Source of the DNA: Pseudoxanthomonas composti
GTDB lineage: Bacteria; Pseudomonadota; Gammaproteobacteria; Xanthomonadales; Xanthomonadaceae
Length of the DNA stretch: 64,000 nucleotides
Direction: 5' to 3'
Assembly (NCBI RefSeq): GCF_004122095.1
Contig: NZ_SAWZ01000002.1
Span: forward strand, 530,628 to 594,627
Shown: positions 51,643 through 61,900 of the stretch, piece by piece
Position numbering within the stretch: the stretch's first letter is position 1
How the letters are laid out: each line of letters begins with the position of its first letter
Program-made: the position numbers and the translations under genes
The notes under the pieces: model-generated
What the model was told of the DNA's origin: nothing
Database searches by the model: none
Seen by the model: the letters and a program-made list of their open reading frames with translations, nothing else

Positions 51643-51787
51643 TTGCGCTCGATCCAGACAGTGTCTCGCCCCACGCGCGCAGGACAGCGCCACCCGTCAC
51701 CGCGCCGACGCTGCGGCGGGCATGGGATGGCAGAACAGCGGCATGCGGGAGGAACAGCGCACCCAGCGACCGCTGGGCGCAGAAGAG

Positions 51788-51811
51788 AGAAAAGGCCGCT
51801 CGACCGGCCTC
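51788..51811 (-). terminator. Rho-independent terminator after the DUF2383 gene
   Basis: On the minus strand AGGCCGG-TCGA-GCGGCCT followed by TTTTCTCTC. It lies directly after the stop of the gene at 51836. Confidence 0.75.
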
Positions 51812-51835
51812 TTCTATTTCATCAAACGGAAGCGA

Positions 51836-52282
51836 TTACTTCATCGCGTGCTTGCGCTCACGCATGATGCTGTGGGTCTCCTGGACCTTGGGCAGCAGCG
51901 CGAGCACCTGCTCCTTGGCCGCAGCCGACAACTCGGACTCGGCCGAGGCTTCCTTGAAGGCCTTGAGCAGACGATCTTCGGATTCCTCCAGCTCAGCGAC
52001 GTAGCCATACTGGGTGTCGCCCAGGGCCGCGCGCACCTTGCCATAGAACTCCTGCATCGACCCTACCACCGTGCCGTGCTCAGCCGGCTTCTCGCCCGAG
52101 GCCACCACCACTGCGCTCAACTTGGCGACGATCTCGTCCTTGGTGGTCGCAATGCGGCGGAACAGCGCCGACAGTTCCGCGTCCTCCACCTTACCGGCGG
52201 CCTCGGTGTAGAAATCGCTGCCGTCGCGTGCAATCTGGATCAGATCATTGACCGTGCCCGCCGTTTTCTTCTCGATGCTCAT
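51836..52282 (-). CDS. PA2169-type four-helix-bundle protein (DUF2383)
   Basis: 148 aa soluble helical protein: TVNDLIQIARDGSDFYTEAA, DAELSALFRRIATTKDEIVA, VRAALGDTQYGYVAELEESE. This is the DUF2383 pattern, a ferritin-like bundle often induced by stress in Pseudomonas and xanthomonads. Charged residues are at bundle positions that might bind metal. It has its own terminator and is monocistronic. Confidence 0.88.
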   Translation of the reverse strand: MSIEKKTAGTVNDLIQIARDGSDFYTEAAGKVEDAELSALFRRIATTKDEIVAKLSAVVVASGEKPAEHGTVVGSMQEFYGKVRAALGDTQYGYVAELEESEDRLLKAFKEASAESELSAAAKEQVLALLPKVQETHSIMRERKHAMK

Positions 52283-52421
52283 GTGCGCTCCTGGAGTGAG
52301 CGCGCATCATCTGCAGCTTTCGTGCAACGGCACGTGATAGCGGGATCGTTGTCACGTGAAATGGCGGCCGATGCTGTGAAGGGCGTGTTTGGGCCTCACT
52401 TCCCGCTAACGCGCGTTGCGG

Positions 52422-52522
52422 ATCCCGAGGAACGAGTGCAGAGGAACGAGGAACGAGTGTTTGACAGCTCGCACCTCCGGCTTTCACTCGTTTCTCGTTC
52501 CTCTCCGCTCGTTCCTCGATCC
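52422..52522. repeat. Long imperfect inverted repeat rich in 'aggaacgag' units
   Basis: Left arm begins cgaggaacgagtgcagagg and repeats aggaacgag; the right arm carries the complement (ctcgtttctcgttcctctcc, ctcgttcctcg). It can form a stem of more than 35 bp. It resembles the 'gaggagtgag' stretch at 2290 and 2881-2946 in design but not in sequence. It lies between the DUF2383 start and the end of the Gfo/Idh gene. Confidence 0.7.
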
Positions 52523-52571
52523 AAGGCCACATACCCACCCGCGCTACAGCCTGCACGCTCCCACTACTCAC

Positions 52572-53933
52572 TCACCACGCCTGCCCCAGCGCAAAGTCCG
52601 GCTTGCGCTGCCTCCACGCCCCCGCAGTAAAGTCGGGGAATGGCAGCGTCTTGTAGTCCTCGGCGATGGATTGCTCGGAGAGCGGCGTGATCGCGCTCCA
52701 GGCCACCGCGTCGTAGACGTCGATGGGCATCGGCGCCTGCACCTTCAAGGCCTCGATGAAGGCGTGGATCACGAACCAGTCCATGCCGCCGTGGCCGGCG
52801 CCCGCCGCCTGCGCGGCATAGCGCTTCCACAGCGGGTGGTCGTACCGGTCCAGATAAGGCTGCGCGTCCTGCCATGCATGAGGCGGGCTGACGCCTTCGA
52901 TATGGATGGAATCGTTCACGTCCATCCACAGGCCGCGCGTGCCCTGCACGCGAAAGCCCAGGGAATAAGGCCGCGGCAGCGAGGTGTCGTGCTGCAGCAG
53001 GATGGTCTCCCCGTTCTCGCAGCGCAGCGTCGTGGTGACCACGTCGCCCAGCTTGAAGCCGACCTTGGCATTGGGATGCTGCGGCCCGCCCTTGGGGTGC
53101 TGGACGATGTAGTCGTGCAGCCCCCGCGCCTTGGTCGAGAACGCATTGAGATGGGTGAAGCGGTTGCCGCGGTGGATATTGGCGTACATGGCGCAGGGGC
53201 CGATGCCATGGCTGGGATACAGCTCGCCGTTGCGGTCGATCGAATGCTGGGTGCGCCACTGCGCCTCGGAAAAGCCCTTGTCGCCGTACTCGACGCCGCT
53301 GCCGTAAGGCGCATCGGGGCTGCCCGAATTCAATTTGACCCCGCGCAAATCGTGCTGGTAGCCGGCCTGCAGATGGATCAACTCCCCGAACAACCCGGCC
53401 CGCACCATCTGCAGCACCGCCAGCACATCGCGCCGGTAGCAGACGTTCTCCAGCAGCATATAGGGCGTGCCGCTGCGCTGCTGGGCGTGCAGCACGTCCC
53501 AATGGTCCTGCAGGGTGATGCCGGCCACCACCTCGCAGCCCACCGCGATCCTGGCCTGCATGGCGGCGATGGCCATCGGCGCGTGGTACTCCCAGGGCGT
53601 GCAGATGAAGACCGCATCGATGCCGCCCCCATCGATCAATCGCTTCCACGCGCCGGTATCGCCGTCGCCGCCATACACGTGCGGCCTGCGGCGCCCTGCA
53701 TCGGCGATGATTCGCAGCGTCTTGTCCAGCATCACCCGCTGCGTGTCGGCGATGGCCACCAGCTCAACATCGTCGCGACTGAGCAGCGGCCCCAGCTGCG
53801 ACTGCCCGCGCAGGCCGGTGCCGATCATGGCCACCCGCAGCACATCGCTGCGCCTGGCGCGGGCGGCCCGCAGCGGCAGGCTGGCCAGGATGCCGCCGGC
53901 CGAGGCCGTGGCGAGGAAATCGCGTCGCTTCAT
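52572..53933 (-). CDS. Tat-exported Gfo/Idh/MocA oxidoreductase, GH109-like
   Basis: 453 aa. The N-terminus has a twin-arginine signal (MKRRDFLATASAGGILASLP). The NAD-binding region is VAMIGTGLRGQSQLG and the family pattern CTPWEYHAPMAIAAMQA follows; GAGHGGMDWFVIHAFIEAL near residue 360 is typical of GH109, the NAD-dependent alpha-N-acetylgalactosaminidases. Export by Tat fits a folded protein with bound cofactor. Substrate assignment is provisional. AGAGG precedes the ATG. Confidence 0.82.
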   Translation of the reverse strand: MKRRDFLATASAGGILASLPLRAARARRSDVLRVAMIGTGLRGQSQLGPLLSRDDVELVAIADTQRVMLDKTLRIIADAGRRRPHVYGGDGDTGAWKRLIDGGGIDAVFICTPWEYHAPMAIAAMQARIAVGCEVVAGITLQDHWDVLHAQQRSGTPYMLLENVCYRRDVLAVLQMVRAGLFGELIHLQAGYQHDLRGVKLNSGSPDAPYGSGVEYGDKGFSEAQWRTQHSIDRNGELYPSHGIGPCAMYANIHRGNRFTHLNAFSTKARGLHDYIVQHPKGGPQHPNAKVGFKLGDVVTTTLRCENGETILLQHDTSLPRPYSLGFRVQGTRGLWMDVNDSIHIEGVSPPHAWQDAQPYLDRYDHPLWKRYAAQAAGAGHGGMDWFVIHAFIEALKVQAPMPIDVYDAVAWSAITPLSEQSIAEDYKTLPFPDFTAGAWRQRKPDFALGQAW

Positions 53934-54008
53934 TTGAGGACCTCTCGATGATGGCACCGCAATGGGCGCTGCGGGGCTGCGCACGCAGCACGATGGGGGG
54001 AACAACGT

Positions 54009-54178
54009 TGTGGGAGCGGCTTGTGCAAGCGGCATTGTGGGAGCGCCCCATCTGGGAGCGGCTTCAGCCGCGAAGAGGCTTTACCGGCAAAGCCCATCGC
54101 GGCAGAAGCCGCTCCCACAAAGCTGCCCTCAACAGGCTGCGCCCATGAGCAGCTCCCACAAGGCCGCTTCCATAGGAC
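54009..54178. repeat. Composite REP-like element
   Basis: A full palindrome (arms 'gggagcggcttcagccgcga' and 'gcggcagaagccgctcccac', 54052-54119) is flanked by half-copies at 54009-54040 and 54150-54178. This fills much of a 477 bp noncoding gap (53934-54410) before the acylase gene; the remainder shows nothing recognisable. Confidence 0.8.
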
Positions 54179-54410
54179 AGCGCCACCTTCCGCAGCTCGA
54201 CCACTGCCAACATCCCACGAGCTGACCGCCGGCAGCACTGACCCTATCGATTCTTAAACATCCAACCTGCCCTGTCATGGCAGCCCGCACCATCGGCGTC
54301 GCGCGGACGCGTCGTCGCCACACGCATCTCCCCGACCTACCCGCCTTGACCAGGAAGCGGACGCACCCCGCGCTGTAGCATGCAGGCGCCCCTTCTTCCG
54401 TGTGACAGAC

Positions 54411-56660
54411 ATGCCCCGACACCCCGCACCGCGCCAGTCAGCGCATCGCTTCATGAAGCGGCTTGCAGGCCATCTCGCGCCGCTGCTGTGCGCGCTTGCC
54501 CTGCTGCCCCTGACCGCCACTGCGGCGTCCACCGAAGCCGAACAGCAGCGCTGGCAGCAGCAGGCCCAGCGCGTGCAGATCACCCGCGATACCTGGGGCA
54601 TCGCCCACGTCCACGGGCGCAGCGACGCCGATGCGGTGTTCGGCATGATCTACGCGCAGGCCGAGGACGACTTCAACCGCATCGAGACCAACTACCTGGT
54701 CAACCTGGGCCGGCTGGCCGAGGTCGAGGGGGAAGGCCAGCTGTGGCAGGACTTGCGCCAGCGTCTGTACTACGACCCGGTGCAGCTGCAGGCCGACTAC
54801 GCCGCCAGCCCGGCCTGGCTCAAGACGTTGATGAACGCCTGGGCCGATGGCCTGAACTACTACCTGGCCACCCACCCGCAAGTCACCCCGCGCCTGCTCA
54901 CCCGCTTCGAGCCGTGGATGGCGCTGAGCTTCAGCGAAGGCAGCATTGGTGGGGACATCGAGCGCATCGCGCTGACCCAGCTGCAGGCGTTTTACGAACG
55001 CAAGCCGGTGGCCATGACCCTGCTGGAGCGCGAACCGCAGCTCAGGATGCCCGGCGGCTCCAACGGCATCGCCATTGCGCCTTCGCACAGCGCCGATGGC
55101 CGCGCCCTGCTGCTGATCAACCCCCACACCAGCTACTTCTTCCGCTCAGAGCTGCAGATGCGCAGCGACGAAGGCCTGGACACCTACGGCGCGGTGACCT
55201 GGGGACAGTTCTTCGTCTACCAGGGCTTCAACCGCCACGCCGGATGGATGCACACCAGCAGCGGCGTGGACAACGTGGACGAGTTCGTCGTGGAAACGGC
55301 GACCACGCCCGAGGGCAAGCCCGGCTATCGCTACGGCGGCCAGGTGCGTGCGCTGCAGGAGAAGCGCATCACCCTGGCCTACCGCGGCGCCGATGGCGCC
55401 CGTGCCGAACGCAGCTTCACCACCTGGGCCACCCACCACGGCCCCATCGTGCGCGCACAGGACCAGACCCACTGGGTGGCGTTCTCAATGATGTATCGCC
55501 CAGTGCAGGCGCTGCAGCAGTCCTTCCTTCGCACCAAGGCCGCCAACCTGGCCGAGTTCATGAAGACCGCGGGCCTGCAGGCCAACTCGTCCAACGACAC
55601 CCTGTATGCTGATGCCGAAGGCAACACCGCCTACCTGCACCCGCAGTACGTGCCGGTGCGCCATGCCCGCGTGGACTACCGCAAGCCGGTGGACGGCAGC
55701 GACCCGGCCACCGACCTGGATGGCCTGCATGCGCTGGACACGCTGCCGCAGGTGATCAACCCGCGCAACGGCTGGGTGTTCAACGCCAACAACTGGCCCT
55801 GGAGCGCCGCGGGCGCCGACAGCCCCAACGCCAACGACTTCCCGCGCTACATGGACCAGGCCGGCGAGAACGCCCGCGCCCCGCACGCCATCGCGGTGCT
55901 GCAGGCACGCCCCAGCTTCACCCCGCAGCAGCTGATCCAGGCCGCCTATGACCCCTGGCTGCCGGCCTTCGACACCTTGCTGCCCCTGCTGCGCCACGAC
56001 TACGCCGCGCTGCCCGAGGGCGATCCGCGCAAGGCCAGCCTGTCCGGGCCGATAGCCTCCCTGGCCGCCTGGGACCACCGTTGGGGACTGGACTCGGTGC
56101 CGACCACGCTGGCGGTGACCTGGGCCGATGCCCTGCTCAAGGAAGTCACGCCGCTGGCGCGCGAGCGCGACCGCGGCGGTGTCGATGCGATGGCCACCCT
56201 GGCCACGCCCGACCAGCGTCTGGCGGTGCTGCAGGCGGTGGTCGACCAGTTGCAGCGCGACTTCGGCCGCTGGCAGGTGCCGTGGGGCGAGATCAACCGC
56301 TACCAGCGCAACGACGGCGCCATCGTGCAGCGCTTCGACGACGCCAGGCCCAGCCTGCCGGTGCCCTTCACCACCTCGCGCTGGGGCTCGTTGGCCAGTG
56401 CCGAGTCGCGCACCTACCCCGGCACCCGGCTGCGCTACACCACCTCGGGCAACAGCTTCGTGGCGGTGGTGGCCTTCGGCAAGGACGGCCCGCAGGCCTG
56501 GGCGGTCAGCGTCGGCGGCGAAAGCAGCGACCCGTCCTCCCCGCACTTCGCCGACCAGGCCCCGCTGCACACCACCGGCAGGCTGCGCCCGGTGTGGTTC
56601 GAGCAGGCCGATGTCCAGGCCCATGCGGAGCGGAGCTACCACCCTGGCGGCAGCCGCTGA
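54411..56660 (+). CDS. Penicillin-acylase-family Ntn hydrolase
   Basis: 749 aa precursor of a periplasmic N-terminal nucleophile hydrolase that cleaves amides; relatives hydrolyse penicillins, acyl-homoserine lactones or aculeacin. Signal peptide KRLAGHLAPLLCALALLPLT. The alpha segment has ITRDTWGIAHVHGRSDADAV and GMIYAQAEDDFNRIE. Autocleavage at GGSNGIAIAPSHSADGRALL would make Ser the beta-chain N-terminus, followed by INPHTSYFF. The C-terminal part has TTSRWGSLASAESRTYPG. The start could be GTG 54402, ATG 54411 or ATG 54453 (shortest, cleanest signal). Substrate unknown. A G+C-rich stem-loop at 56697-56718 follows. Confidence 0.85.
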   Translation: MPRHPAPRQSAHRFMKRLAGHLAPLLCALALLPLTATAASTEAEQQRWQQQAQRVQITRDTWGIAHVHGRSDADAVFGMIYAQAEDDFNRIETNYLVNLGRLAEVEGEGQLWQDLRQRLYYDPVQLQADYAASPAWLKTLMNAWADGLNYYLATHPQVTPRLLTRFEPWMALSFSEGSIGGDIERIALTQLQAFYERKPVAMTLLEREPQLRMPGGSNGIAIAPSHSADGRALLLINPHTSYFFRSELQMRSDEGLDTYGAVTWGQFFVYQGFNRHAGWMHTSSGVDNVDEFVVETATTPEGKPGYRYGGQVRALQEKRITLAYRGADGARAERSFTTWATHHGPIVRAQDQTHWVAFSMMYRPVQALQQSFLRTKAANLAEFMKTAGLQANSSNDTLYADAEGNTAYLHPQYVPVRHARVDYRKPVDGSDPATDLDGLHALDTLPQVINPRNGWVFNANNWPWSAAGADSPNANDFPRYMDQAGENARAPHAIAVLQARPSFTPQQLIQAAYDPWLPAFDTLLPLLRHDYAALPEGDPRKASLSGPIASLAAWDHRWGLDSVPTTLAVTWADALLKEVTPLARERDRGGVDAMATLATPDQRLAVLQAVVDQLQRDFGRWQVPWGEINRYQRNDGAIVQRFDDARPSLPVPFTTSRWGSLASAESRTYPGTRLRYTTSGNSFVAVVAFGKDGPQAWAVSVGGESSDPSSPHFADQAPLHTTGRLRPVWFEQADVQAHAERSYHPGGSR

Positions 56661-56696
56661 CCGAAGGCGCGGCGGCGGCCGGTTATCATGACCGGC

Positions 56697-56718
56697 GGCG
56701 CGGCCTGGAGGCCGCGCC
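56697..56718 (+). terminator. Hairpin after the acylase gene
   Basis: GGCGCGGCC - TGGA - GGCCGCGCC, perfect 9 bp stem with no T-run. A second small palindrome (gccggt/accggc) lies just before it. Possible transcript end between the acylase and the jet operon. Confidence 0.45.
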
Positions 56719-56840
56719 ATCGACCCAGGCAGCGGTATCGCAGCTGCCTTCCCGCCAGACCCAGGATCCACGCACCGCCCATGCCGTCGTCGTTGCCGCA
56801 CCTCTCATCTTCGATGCCAATCGCGGCCGGACGCCGCTAG

Positions 56841-58280
56841 ATGGCCGACGATCCGCGCGACATCCCGGCCCTGTTCTCGCAGGTGCCGGACGGGCTGTTC
56901 GGCCCGCTGGCCTCGCCCAACCGGCGCCACCACTGGCGGCTGCTGTACCAGCTGTACCAGGACCGCTTCGGCCCTGACGCGCCGCTGCCGCCCAGCGTGG
57001 GCTTCCTGCGCAGGGAGATCGTGGCCGACCTGGAGCGTTTCCTGCTGACCGACGACCCCTGGGAGGCGGAGGAAGGCGAGGCCCCGGAAGCCTCGCTGCC
57101 GGCGCGGGCCAACGCCCTGTACGAGCGCTTCCGCACCGCCGGCTGGCTGCGCCAGGAGCGCATCGGCGCGCGCGAGATGGTGTCCATGCCGCCGATGGTC
57201 GCGCGCCTGCTGGGCATGCTGACCGAGTTCATCGAGCGCGGCCCGGCCTTCCTGGGCGCCAAGGTCAAGTCCATCGAGCTGCAGCTGCAGCAGGTGGTGG
57301 CCGGCCACGCCGAGGGCGACACCCTGGACGAGGCCGCCGACCAGGCCCGCCAGCTGCTCTCCTTCGTGGCCGCCACCAGCGTGCAGGTGCGCGAGGTGAT
57401 GACCGAGCTGGCCCGCGAGGAATCCACCGCCAGCTTCGCCCGTGCCCTGTTCGAGCGTTATGTCAGCAAGCTGTTCGTGGGCGACTACGCCGACCTGCAC
57501 AGCGCCGACCATCCCCTGGCCCGCCGCGCCAGCATCCTGGCGATGGTCCACGAGATCGCCCACAGCCAGATCCGCGACCGCCTGCGCGACTGGTACCGGC
57601 AGCGCCTGACCGACGGCGACGAGGCGCGCGCCGAACTGCGCCTGCAGCGGGCCTTGCGCCGGCTGGAGGAGATCGACCGCATCGACGAGTACCTGGACCG
57701 GCTGGAAGCGGACATCCGCCTGGCCAACCGGCGTGCGGTGGCCTTTCTCGACTATCGGCTGCGCGCGCCGGACAAGCTCGACGTCCTCGTCGACCGCGCC
57801 ATCCGCGCCGTGCTGGCCGCGCCCGAAGGCGTGCTGCGCCTGCCGGTCGCACCGGGCGGCCTGCTGCACGAAGGCCGGCTGCGCCCGCCGCGCCAGCTGA
57901 GCGCGCAGATCGAGCGCAGCGCCAATCCCGAACGCATCGCCACGCCCGAGCAGCTCGCGCGCATGTCGCTGCTGCGTCAGATGAAGCGCGCGCGCCTGGT
58001 GCTGCCCGAGGACCTGCAACGCTATGTCGGCAAGCACCTGCAGGCCGGCAGCGTGGACAGCGCCGCGCTGCCGATTCAGACCATCGCCGACCTGCGCGCG
58101 TTCCAGACCCTGCTCACGCTCGGCATCCGCGGCGGCAAGGCCGGCGTGCTGCGCCCGGGCGACCCGCTGCGCAACATGCTCAAGGGCTTTCGCGTGGAAC
58201 TGCTGCCCGACACCCGCACGGACAACGGCCACCTGGCCGTGCCCCGTTTCATCGTCCATCGCCAAGGCAAAGCCGCATGA
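56841..58280 (+). CDS. jetA: Wadjet JetA / MksF-type kleisin subunit
   Basis: 479 aa helical protein. The opening PALFSQVPDGLFGPLASPNR and RRHHWRLLYQLYQDRFGPD is diagnostic for the JetA family (kleisin-like component of Wadjet/MksFEB condensins), followed by FLRREIVADLERFLLTDDPW. Long helices through the middle (FIERGPAFLGAKVKSIELQL, LQRALRRLEEIDRIDEYLDR) and a C-terminal winged-helix region are consistent. The jetB start overlaps its stop by 4 nt. The ribosome site is weak. Confidence 0.85.
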   Translation: MADDPRDIPALFSQVPDGLFGPLASPNRRHHWRLLYQLYQDRFGPDAPLPPSVGFLRREIVADLERFLLTDDPWEAEEGEAPEASLPARANALYERFRTAGWLRQERIGAREMVSMPPMVARLLGMLTEFIERGPAFLGAKVKSIELQLQQVVAGHAEGDTLDEAADQARQLLSFVAATSVQVREVMTELAREESTASFARALFERYVSKLFVGDYADLHSADHPLARRASILAMVHEIAHSQIRDRLRDWYRQRLTDGDEARAELRLQRALRRLEEIDRIDEYLDRLEADIRLANRRAVAFLDYRLRAPDKLDVLVDRAIRAVLAAPEGVLRLPVAPGGLLHEGRLRPPRQLSAQIERSANPERIATPEQLARMSLLRQMKRARLVLPEDLQRYVGKHLQAGSVDSAALPIQTIADLRAFQTLLTLGIRGGKAGVLRPGDPLRNMLKGFRVELLPDTRTDNGHLAVPRFIVHRQGKAA

Positions 58281-58936
58281 AGCGCTCCTGGTCCACCCTG
58301 AGCCAGCAATCCAATGGGCTCTACCAGCCTGCCGACTTCGAACAGGCCGCTTACCGGCTGATCACCGAGCAGGTGCTCTACAGCAGCGACCGCGGCTCGC
58401 GCGTGGCGTACGCGCTGGTGGAGAGCTACCTGGCCGATTTCGCCGAGGCGCTCAAGCCCTTCGGTGTGCAGCTGGAGCGCAACCCGCATCATCGCTACGT
58501 CGTGGCCCTGCCCATGCATGGCGCCGGTGCCGTGGTGACCCTGGCCGAGACCCTGCTGGCGCTGGTGCTGCGCCGGCTCTACGACCAGGGCATGCGCCGC
58601 GGCGAGGTGGCCGACCACGGCGAGGTGATGGTGGAACTGGCTGACCTGCAGGAGCACTACCAGGGCCTGACCGGCCGCGCCCTGCCCGACGTGGGCACCC
58701 TGCGCACCCTGCTGGGCCAGCTCAAGCGCTGGGGCATTGCCCGCACCGAGGACACCGACGCCGAGGACCCGCAGCCGTTCACCGTGCTGATCCGCCCGGC
58801 CATCGTCGAGGTGCTGGGCGAACAATGGCTGCAGCGCCTGGACCAGCATGCCGTGGACGAGCTGGACATGGACGCTAGCGCCGAAGCCGCCGGCGACGAC
58901 GATCGCGTAGAAGGAAACCCCGATGTATCTGCTTGA
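58277..58936 (+). CDS. jetB: Wadjet JetB / MksE-type subunit (DUF4194)
   Basis: 219 aa. DUF4194 pattern: DFEQAAYRLITEQVLYSSDR, YALVESYLADFAEALKPFGV, RRLYDQGMRRGEVADHGEVM, LRTLLGQLKRWGIARTED. This KITE-type winged-helix protein binds the kleisin. ATGA overlap with jetA; its last 14 nt overlap jetC. The acidic C-terminus (LDMDASAEAAGDDD) is not conserved in length. Confidence 0.88.
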   Translation: MKRSWSTLSQQSNGLYQPADFEQAAYRLITEQVLYSSDRGSRVAYALVESYLADFAEALKPFGVQLERNPHHRYVVALPMHGAGAVVTLAETLLALVLRRLYDQGMRRGEVADHGEVMVELADLQEHYQGLTGRALPDVGTLRTLLGQLKRWGIARTEDTDAEDPQPFTVLIRPAIVEVLGEQWLQRLDQHAVDELDMDASAEAAGDDDRVEGNPDVSA

Positions 58937-61900
58937 ACGCGCCCACCTGGTTCAGTTCTTCCTGTTCGACGCCACCACCCTGGAGTTCGACCGCACCACC
59001 GCGATCATCGCGCCCAACGGCGCGGGCAAGAGCGCGATCCTGGATGCGCTGCAGATCGTCATGCTCGGCGCCGATGGCGGCCAGCTGCATTTCAACGCCC
59101 AGGCCGGCGGCAAGCACCGCGCGCGCAGCATCCGCGACTACTGCCTGGGCATCTTCCGCGAGGGCGAGGACGGACGTGCGCGCGAGACCGCCACCACGTA
59201 TCTGAGCCTGGTCTTCCGCGACAGCCAGAGCGGCACGGCGCTGACCGCCGGCATCGCCCTGGGCGCCTCCCTGCGCGAGCCGGACCATCGCGTGCATGGC
59301 TGGTACCTGCTGCCGGAGGTGGCGCTTACGCTGGATGCGCACCTGGAACGCGGCGCCAACGGCCAGCAGGTCCCGCTGGCGTGGCCGGCCTTCAAGAGCA
59401 TGGCCAATGCCGCCTGCAAGCAGGCCGGTGGCAGCCTGGTGCTGCCCGCCGCGCCAGGCCGCTTCGTCGACGACCTGCTCAAGCGCCTGCGCCCGGGCAC
59501 GGCGTATGCCGATCCGGTGGCCTATCGCAAGTCCTTCCAGAACGCGCTGAACCTGCAGCGCGTGGATGATGTGGACCTGTTTGTGCGCACGCGCATCGCC
59601 GAGGACCGGCCCACCGACATCGCCAAGTTCCGCACCCTGATGGAGGGCTTCGGCCAGATCAAGGAGACCATCGATGAGGTGGTGGCGCGCATCGGCACGG
59701 CCGAGGAAGTCGAACACGCCTACAAGGCCGTGGCCCGTCACGCCGTTCGGGCCGCATCCTATCGCGCCTTGAGCGCCACGTATTTGGTCGAGCGCCATGG
59801 CGAGGAGGAGTACGAGGCCGAGCAGGAACTGGAAGCGGCGCGCGAGGCGGCCGAAGCCTGCCAGCGCGAGATCCAGCGCCTGACCTCCGAGCGCCACCGC
59901 GCCGGCCAGGACCTGGAAGCGGCCGCGCAACGCCTGCAACAGATGCCCGGTTATGGCCAGCAGGCGGCCTGGGGCACGGCCCTGCGCCAGAGCGAAGCGG
60001 CGGTGACCCACACCGCGCGCCAGCTGGAGGGCGAGATCAAGCGCGTGCAGGGCGCGCTGACCGGCATTGGCCGCATCCCCGCGCTGGAGGCCCATCACCC
60101 CCAGCTGCAGGACGCGCTTTCGCCGTGGCTGGCGCTGCAGTCCGCGCTGCAGGCACGCGCGGACGACGCCGCGCTGCCCGACCCGGCTGAAACCCTGCGC
60201 GGCGTGGCCCATGACAGCCTGTCCTCGCTGGCGCCCCTGCACCAGGCCGTGACCGGCCAACTGCAATCGCTGCGCAACCAGCTGGGCGAGGCGCAGCAGG
60301 CCGAGCGCACCGCGCGCAACAACCAGCAGCGCGCCAGCGCCGGCAAGGCCGAGCTGCATCCGGACGTCAGCCGCCTGCGCGACTACCTGGCCGATGCCGG
60401 CATCGAGGCCACGCCGGTGTGCGACCTGGTGCGGATCGTCGATCCGGACTGGCAGCCGGCCGTCGAGGCCTATCTGCGGCGCCATGTCGAGGCGCTGCTG
60501 ATCGCGCCGGACCAGGAAGAGGACGCCATGCGCGTCTATCGCAGCCTGCGTGGACCGCAGGCGGTGTACGGCGTGAAGCTGGCGCTGGCCTCGCAGGCTC
60601 GTCGCGCCCGCGTCAGCACGGCGCGCGACAGCGTGGCCGTGCTGGTGGAGGGCGACAACGCCGATGCGGTGGACTACCTGCGCATGCAGCTGGGCGAGCT
60701 CAAGCGCGTGAGCACCGAGAAGGAGGCCATCGCCACCCGCTCGGCGCTGACCCAGGACGGCTTCCTCACCAAGGGCGGCAGCATCGAGCGCCGGCGCCTG
60801 CCCGGCAGCGACGAGCTCAAGATCGGCGCGGCCGAATCGCGCGAGCGCCGCCAGCGCATCGACCGCGAGCTGCAGCGCTACGGCACCGATGCCCGCCGCC
60901 TCAAGCAGGAGCTGGATGCGCTGGAGCAGCACACCGCCGCCTTCAGCGCGCTGCGTCAGGCCGATGCGGTGGCCGACCGACTCCACGCCCTGGCCCTGCA
61001 GCTGGAGGAAACCACCGCCGACCTGCGCCGGCAGCGGATGGAGCATGCCGCCGATGCCTCACCGGACCTGATGCACCTGAGCCAGCGTCGCGATGAATGC
61101 CAGGGGCGGCTCTCCGCCTTGGAGGCGGCCATCGGCAAGGCCAACCAGGCCATCGGCGCGGCCGCGGCACGCCAGCAGGGCGCGGACAAGGCCCTGGCCA
61201 ACGTGCAGGCCCGCGCGCAGCTGATCCACGAGGAAGCGCGCCAGGCCAGCCGTCATCCCGATGCCGACCCGCACGTGGTCGACGAGGCCCGGCAGGAACT
61301 GGACGAGGCCCACGAGACCCTGGAAGCGCGCATCGCCCAGTGCGAGAAGCGCGCCCAGACCGCGCGCGACCGGCTTGCTTCCGCCCTGCCCCAGGCCTGG
61401 GCCGGGCTGACCACCTATGCGGCGCACTATCACCTGCGCCTGGAGCTGAGCAGCGACCAGTGGCGCGAATCGGCGACCCTGGTCGATGGCGAACTCAAGC
61501 GGCTGCGCGAGACCGAACTGGTCGAGCACCAGGCCCGTGCCGAGGAGGCCTACCGCATCGCGGTCAACACCTTCCGCACCAATGTGGCCTCCACCCTGTA
61601 CGACAACTTCACCCGCCTCAGGCAGCAGATCAACGCCCTCAACGCCACGCTGCGCCGCAGCCCGGTGTTCTCCAACAACGAGCGCTACCAGTTCCGCCAC
61701 GAGATCGTGCCGGAACTGAAGGAACTACATGCCTTCATCCTGCGCGTGGGCGATGTCGGCAGCGAGGACACGCTGTTCGGAAACGTGGGCGAGCTGCCGG
61801 CGGTGTTCCGCGACATCATCGACGGCGGCGCCGAGTCGCGTGGGCGCACCGGCCCTTCACCGTTGGACGACTACCGCCTGTTCTATCGCTTCGAGGTCAT

